Below are positions 6,656 through 8,984 of a DNA stretch of 8,984 nt, one piece after another. Where the stretch lies: assembly GCA_030425945.1 (NCBI GenBank), contig JAUHZL010000089.1, positions 1-8,984 on the forward strand, read 5' to 3'. Each line of letters begins with the position of its first letter. The stretch's first letter is position 1. The translations under genes and the position numbers were made by a program. The notes beneath the pieces were generated by a model that saw nothing but the letters and a program-made list of their open reading frames with translations, did not search any database and was not told the DNA's origin. The stretch is from Alphaproteobacteria bacterium. GTDB taxonomy: Bacteria > Pseudomonadota > Alphaproteobacteria > Rhodobacterales > Rhodobacteraceae.

Positions 6656-7894
6656 TCAGGGCTTCTGCAACGCAGCATCCCCGCGTGCAAATCGGCGCGT
6701 GGCGAGCTCACGACGCGCCCGGTCGAGGCGCCGGGCAGGCTGGATCAGCGGACCGGAACGCTCGGACCGGCCCCAAACCCCGCCGGAATGCAGCCAGTAG
6801 CCGTCCGGGTGATAAGCGACCCGGTGATATCGGCTGTCGGGCGTGAACAGGAACAGGGTCACGACATGCCCCTCCGCCACGCACCGGGCGGCCCGGGCGC
6901 GGGCGGCTTCGCCGTGGCGACGCCACGCAACGAAGGCCAGCCCTTCGCGGTCGAGCGCGGCCTCGCGGAACAGCCTGCGGGTACTGCGCTCGGTCCGGAT
7001 CGGGGGCAGGTCGCGCAAGTCCGGCGCGCGTTTCCGGCTTCCGGCGTCGAAGCTGGCGAGCAGGCGCAGGACGGTATCGGGTTGCACCCGCCCGAGCCGC
7101 ATCAGGCGCAGCAATCGTAGCCGCTGCGCGCCGCGCATCCGGTTCACGCCCGCCTCGATCAGGTGCAGGGGCGCATGCTTGGTCAGGAAGGCAACCGTGC
7201 TGCGGCCGTGATCCTCCAGCGTGGCGGGGATGGTTCCGCTGAGGCGGCGCGCACTCGGCGCAAGCCCGTGGTGAACCTCGGCCCAGGGCACGACGGCGGT
7301 CAGGTGCCCGGCCTGCGACAGCCGCAGGTTCACGTCGCTGTCGTCGAGGAAGTAGCGGAACACCGGATCGAAACCGCCTGCCGCGCGCAGGACGGAGGCG
7401 CGGTAGGCAACATTGGTGCCCATGGCCTCGGGCGCCGTTCCGTTCTGCCAGCCGGCGAGGCTGATCCGGTCCGGGGGCACCGGACGAACCTCATGCTCGG
7501 CCAGACGCGAGACAGTCTCGCCCCGCCACTGGAAGTCGATCCCGTTGCGGGCGCGGACGAACCCGGCCGCAACGGCAACCTCGGGCGTCTCGAAGGCCGC
7601 CACGAGGCCCGCCAGCCAGTTCGGTTCCGGAACGGCGTCGTCATCGATGAAGGCAACAACGTCGCCTTGCGCCTGCGCCAGACCGGCGTTCCGGGCGGCC
7701 GAGATGTTCGGCTCGTCGAAGGGCACGCAGATGACATGCTCGGCCACGCCGGCGGACGCGACGGCATCGAGCGCCGCCTGATCGCCGACGACGATGACCT
7801 CGAAGGGAAAGAAGCTCTGGTATTTCAGCGCCGTCAGGGTCAGGCGCAGGGACGGTCCACGGTCACGGCTGACGATGATGACCGAGGCGAGCAT
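6656..7894 (-). CDS. GT2 glycosyltransferase with long C-terminal extension, 412 aa
   Basis: The N-terminal ~210 residues form a canonical GT-A family 2 domain. ASVIIVSRDRGPSLRLTLTAL is the start pattern, NISAARNAGL (63-72) is the substrate-site helix, and VVAFIDDDAVPEPNWL (79-94) holds the DxD metal site. MGTNVAYRASVL (158-169) and GGFDPVFRYFLDDSDVNLRL (173-192) carry the acceptor-site acidic residues in the usual ED-like position. Residues ~215-412 are not part of the GT2 fold. They are rich in Arg and include VAWRRHGEAARARAARCVAEG and a Tyr/Trp/Gly-rich patch, VAYHPDGYWLHSGGVWG (359-375), which I cannot assign. The start at 7894 follows the kdsB-like TGA after one base, and GGGGA lies 9 nt upstream. 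The gene is the last of the cysQ-kdsB group. Donor and acceptor are unknown, and there are no membrane segments. Confidence 0.85.
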   Translation of the reverse strand: MLASVIIVSRDRGPSLRLTLTALKYQSFFPFEVIVVGDQAALDAVASAGVAEHVICVPFDEPNISAARNAGLAQAQGDVVAFIDDDAVPEPNWLAGLVAAFETPEVAVAAGFVRARNGIDFQWRGETVSRLAEHEVRPVPPDRISLAGWQNGTAPEAMGTNVAYRASVLRAAGGFDPVFRYFLDDSDVNLRLSQAGHLTAVVPWAEVHHGLAPSARRLSGTIPATLEDHGRSTVAFLTKHAPLHLIEAGVNRMRGAQRLRLLRLMRLGRVQPDTVLRLLASFDAGSRKRAPDLRDLPPIRTERSTRRLFREAALDREGLAFVAWRRHGEAARARAARCVAEGHVVTLFLFTPDSRYHRVAYHPDGYWLHSGGVWGRSERSGPLIQPARRLDRARRELATRRFARGDAALQKP

Positions 7895-7895
7895 C

Positions 7896-8696
7896 TCAAC
7901 CGGTCCCCATCTCCCGCAGGGCCGCTTCGATACGGGGCACGTCCTCGGGGTTGTTCAGCTCCCAGAAGACACGGCCCCGGGCCTCGACCTCGACGCAGAG
8001 CACCGTGCGCCCGTTCTCGAGGAAGCGCAGTTGCTCCAGTCCTTCGAGTTGCTCCAGCGGCCCGACCGGCCAGGTCGCATAGTGGTCGAGGACATCGGGG
8101 CGATAGGCGTAGCACCCGACATGGTGGAAGACGTCGCTGGGAGCCTCCGGCGCCGGGGTCGCAGCGGTGAAGGGTATGACTTCCTTGGAGAAATAGAGCG
8201 CCTGGTGCTGCGCGCCGAACACCGCGGTCGTGCCGCCGACGCGGCCCGCCGCCCGGTCGGCCCTGAGGGCCGCGAGCGTGGCACCGTCGCAGCGCAGCAC
8301 GGGTGTGGCGAGGTCGGCGTCGGGCGCGGCCCGCAGCCCGGCGACGAGATCCGAAACGAACCAGGCCGGGGTCAGCGGCGCGTCCCCCTGAAGGTTGACG
8401 ACGATCTCGGGCCGGTGGTCGATCTTGGCGATCACCTCGGCGCAGCGCTCGGTCCCGTTGCGGCAGGCCTCCGATGTCATGACGACCTCGGCCCCGAACC
8501 CTTCGGCCTCGGCCCGGATGCGGTCGTCGTCCGTCGCCACCACGACGCGGGGCCCGCCGGGCACGGCCATCGCGGCGTCCCAGCTGCGCCGGATCAGGGT
8601 CCGCGCGACGCCATCCGCCCCCCGCAGGGCAACGAGCGGCTTCCCCGGGTACCGGGTCGAGGCATAGCGCGCGGGAATGACGATCAGGACGCTCAT
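7896..8696 (-). CDS. kdsB: KdsB-like CMP-ulosonic acid synthetase (atypical active site)
   Basis: The 266-residue protein matches 3-deoxy-manno-octulosonate cytidylyltransferase in length and motif order: VIPARYASTRYPGKPL (6-21), VVVATDDDRI (51-60), NGTERCAEV (80-88), VNLQGDAPL (100-108), QALYFSKEVIPF (165-176), HHVGCYAYRP (191-200), GPLEQLEGLEQLRFLENG (212-229) and NNPEDVPRI (248-256). KdsB joins CMP from CTP to Kdo for LPS or capsule synthesis. Three normally conserved points differ: the usual (S)GTER is NGTER, QGDEP is QGDAP (Ala106), and the VDTPEDL near the C-terminus is LNNPEDV. In E. coli KdsB the Asp of that last motif (Asp225, from memory) helps Asp98 bind magnesium; here it is Asn, while the Asp98 equivalent (Asp105) is kept. 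The enzyme may therefore act on another ulosonic acid or be altered in activity. The ATG overlaps the cysQ stop as ATGA. The family is sure; the exact substrate is not. Confidence 0.8.
   Translation of the reverse strand: MSVLIVIPARYASTRYPGKPLVALRGADGVARTLIRRSWDAAMAVPGGPRVVVATDDDRIRAEAEGFGAEVVMTSEACRNGTERCAEVIAKIDHRPEIVVNLQGDAPLTPAWFVSDLVAGLRAAPDADLATPVLRCDGATLAALRADRAAGRVGGTTAVFGAQHQALYFSKEVIPFTAATPAPEAPSDVFHHVGCYAYRPDVLDHYATWPVGPLEQLEGLEQLRFLENGRTVLCVEVEARGRVFWELNNPEDVPRIEAALREMGTG
7904..7908 (-). promoter_or_regulatory. Ribosome binding site of the GT2 gene
   Basis: The minus strand reads GGGGA, 9 nt before the ATG at 7894. It lies inside the last codons of the kdsB-like gene and supports both the chosen start and independent re-initiation after the kdsB-like stop codon. 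Confidence 0.5.
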
Positions 8697-8984
8697 TCGG
8701 ACCCGGCGGGCACGAGAAGAACGCCCGGCGCATAGGCGATGAAGAAGGGATTGGCGTAGCCGGGCTTGCCGTAGGTGAACGGCGCGTGATCCTCGAACCG
8801 GATCATCAGCCCCCCCGCCCCGCGCAACACCGCGTCACCCGCGGCGGTATCCCACTCCATCGTGCGGCCGAGCCGGGGATAGAGGTCCGCCTCGCCCGCC
8901 GCGACAAGGCAGAACTTCAGGGACGACCCGGCGGAGGTCATGTCGCGCACGGCATAGCGGCCGATATAGGCGTCGGTCGCCGCG
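8693..8984 (-). CDS. cysQ: CysQ, 3'(2'),5'-bisphosphate nucleotidase (C-terminal part)
   Basis: The gene enters from the right edge (first full codon at 8983) and stops at 8693, giving the last 96 residues. RDMTSAGSSLKFCLVAAGEA, then DLYPRLGRTMEWDTAAGDAVL and LRGAGG, is the C-terminal signature of CysQ within the inositol monophosphatase superfamily. The Asp of EWDTAAGDAVL is the conserved metal/substrate ligand of this superfamily. CysQ hydrolyses PAP to AMP and phosphate (and can act on PAPS), removing the inhibitory product of sulfotransferases and of PAPS reductase. The first metal-site motifs lie outside the window. Its stop overlaps the kdsB-like start by 4 bp, so the two are translationally linked. 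SuhB or HisN-type phosphatases are less likely, because the SSLKFCLVA...DLYPR...EWDTAAG combination is the CysQ form. Confidence 0.9.
   Translation of the reverse strand, partial: AATDAYIGRYAVRDMTSAGSSLKFCLVAAGEADLYPRLGRTMEWDTAAGDAVLRGAGGLMIRFEDHAPFTYGKPGYANPFFIAYAPGVLLVPAGSE

Noticed and set aside
6640..6656. Possible rho-independent terminator after the GT2 gene
   Set aside because: A T-rich run follows the stop codon on the minus strand, but no stable GC-rich hairpin precedes it.
7163..8735. Overlapping plus-strand open frames opposite the GT2 and kdsB-like genes
   Set aside because: They overlap each other and run antisense to two well-supported genes, with Arg/Gly-rich, motif-free translations.

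Overview
The window is high-GC alphaproteobacterial DNA. I judge it to be Rhodobacterales (Roseobacter/Rhodobacter-like) from base composition, tightly packed genes with 4-bp start/stop overlaps, and the character of the glycosyltransferases and the sulfotransferase. This placement is inference and was not tested by any search.

Layout. The left edge (1-179, + strand) holds the last 58 codons of a PtsN-type EIIA(Ntr) protein. Everything else lies on the minus strand, so it reads from right to left. From the right edge the order is: cysQ (3' end only), a kdsB-like CMP-sugar synthetase, a GT2 glycosyltransferase with an unexplained C-terminal extension, a 154-bp leader, galU, a GT4 glycosyltransferase, a second GT2-type transferase, a GT14 'Branch'-type transferase with a large extra C-terminal domain, and a two-part sulfotransferase. 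The sulfotransferase meets ptsN tail to tail, with 9 bp between the stop codons. Genes within each block overlap by 4 bp or lie 1-7 bp apart. The block therefore looks like two transcription units (cysQ-kdsB-GT2, and galU through sulfotransferase), or one unit with an internal leader.

How the genes fit together. GalU makes UDP-glucose and the KdsB-like enzyme would make a CMP-activated ulosonic acid. Four glycosyltransferases of three or four different families could build a short or branched glycan. The sulfotransferase would then decorate it using PAPS. CysQ hydrolyses PAP, the by-product of PAPS-dependent sulfation, so both ends of the cluster point to sulfate chemistry. The working hypothesis is a cell-surface glycan (capsule, LPS core or exopolysaccharide) that may be sulfated. 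No polymerase, flippase or exporter is visible here.

Points most worth checking are the KdsB-like enzyme, which lacks residues normally conserved around the metal site; the sulfotransferase, which seems to carry a second half-domain without a P-loop; the uncharacterised C-terminal domains of the GT14 and GT2 proteins; and the galU leader with its stem-loop. I saw no tRNA, rRNA, insertion sequence, CRISPR array or clear rho-independent terminator.
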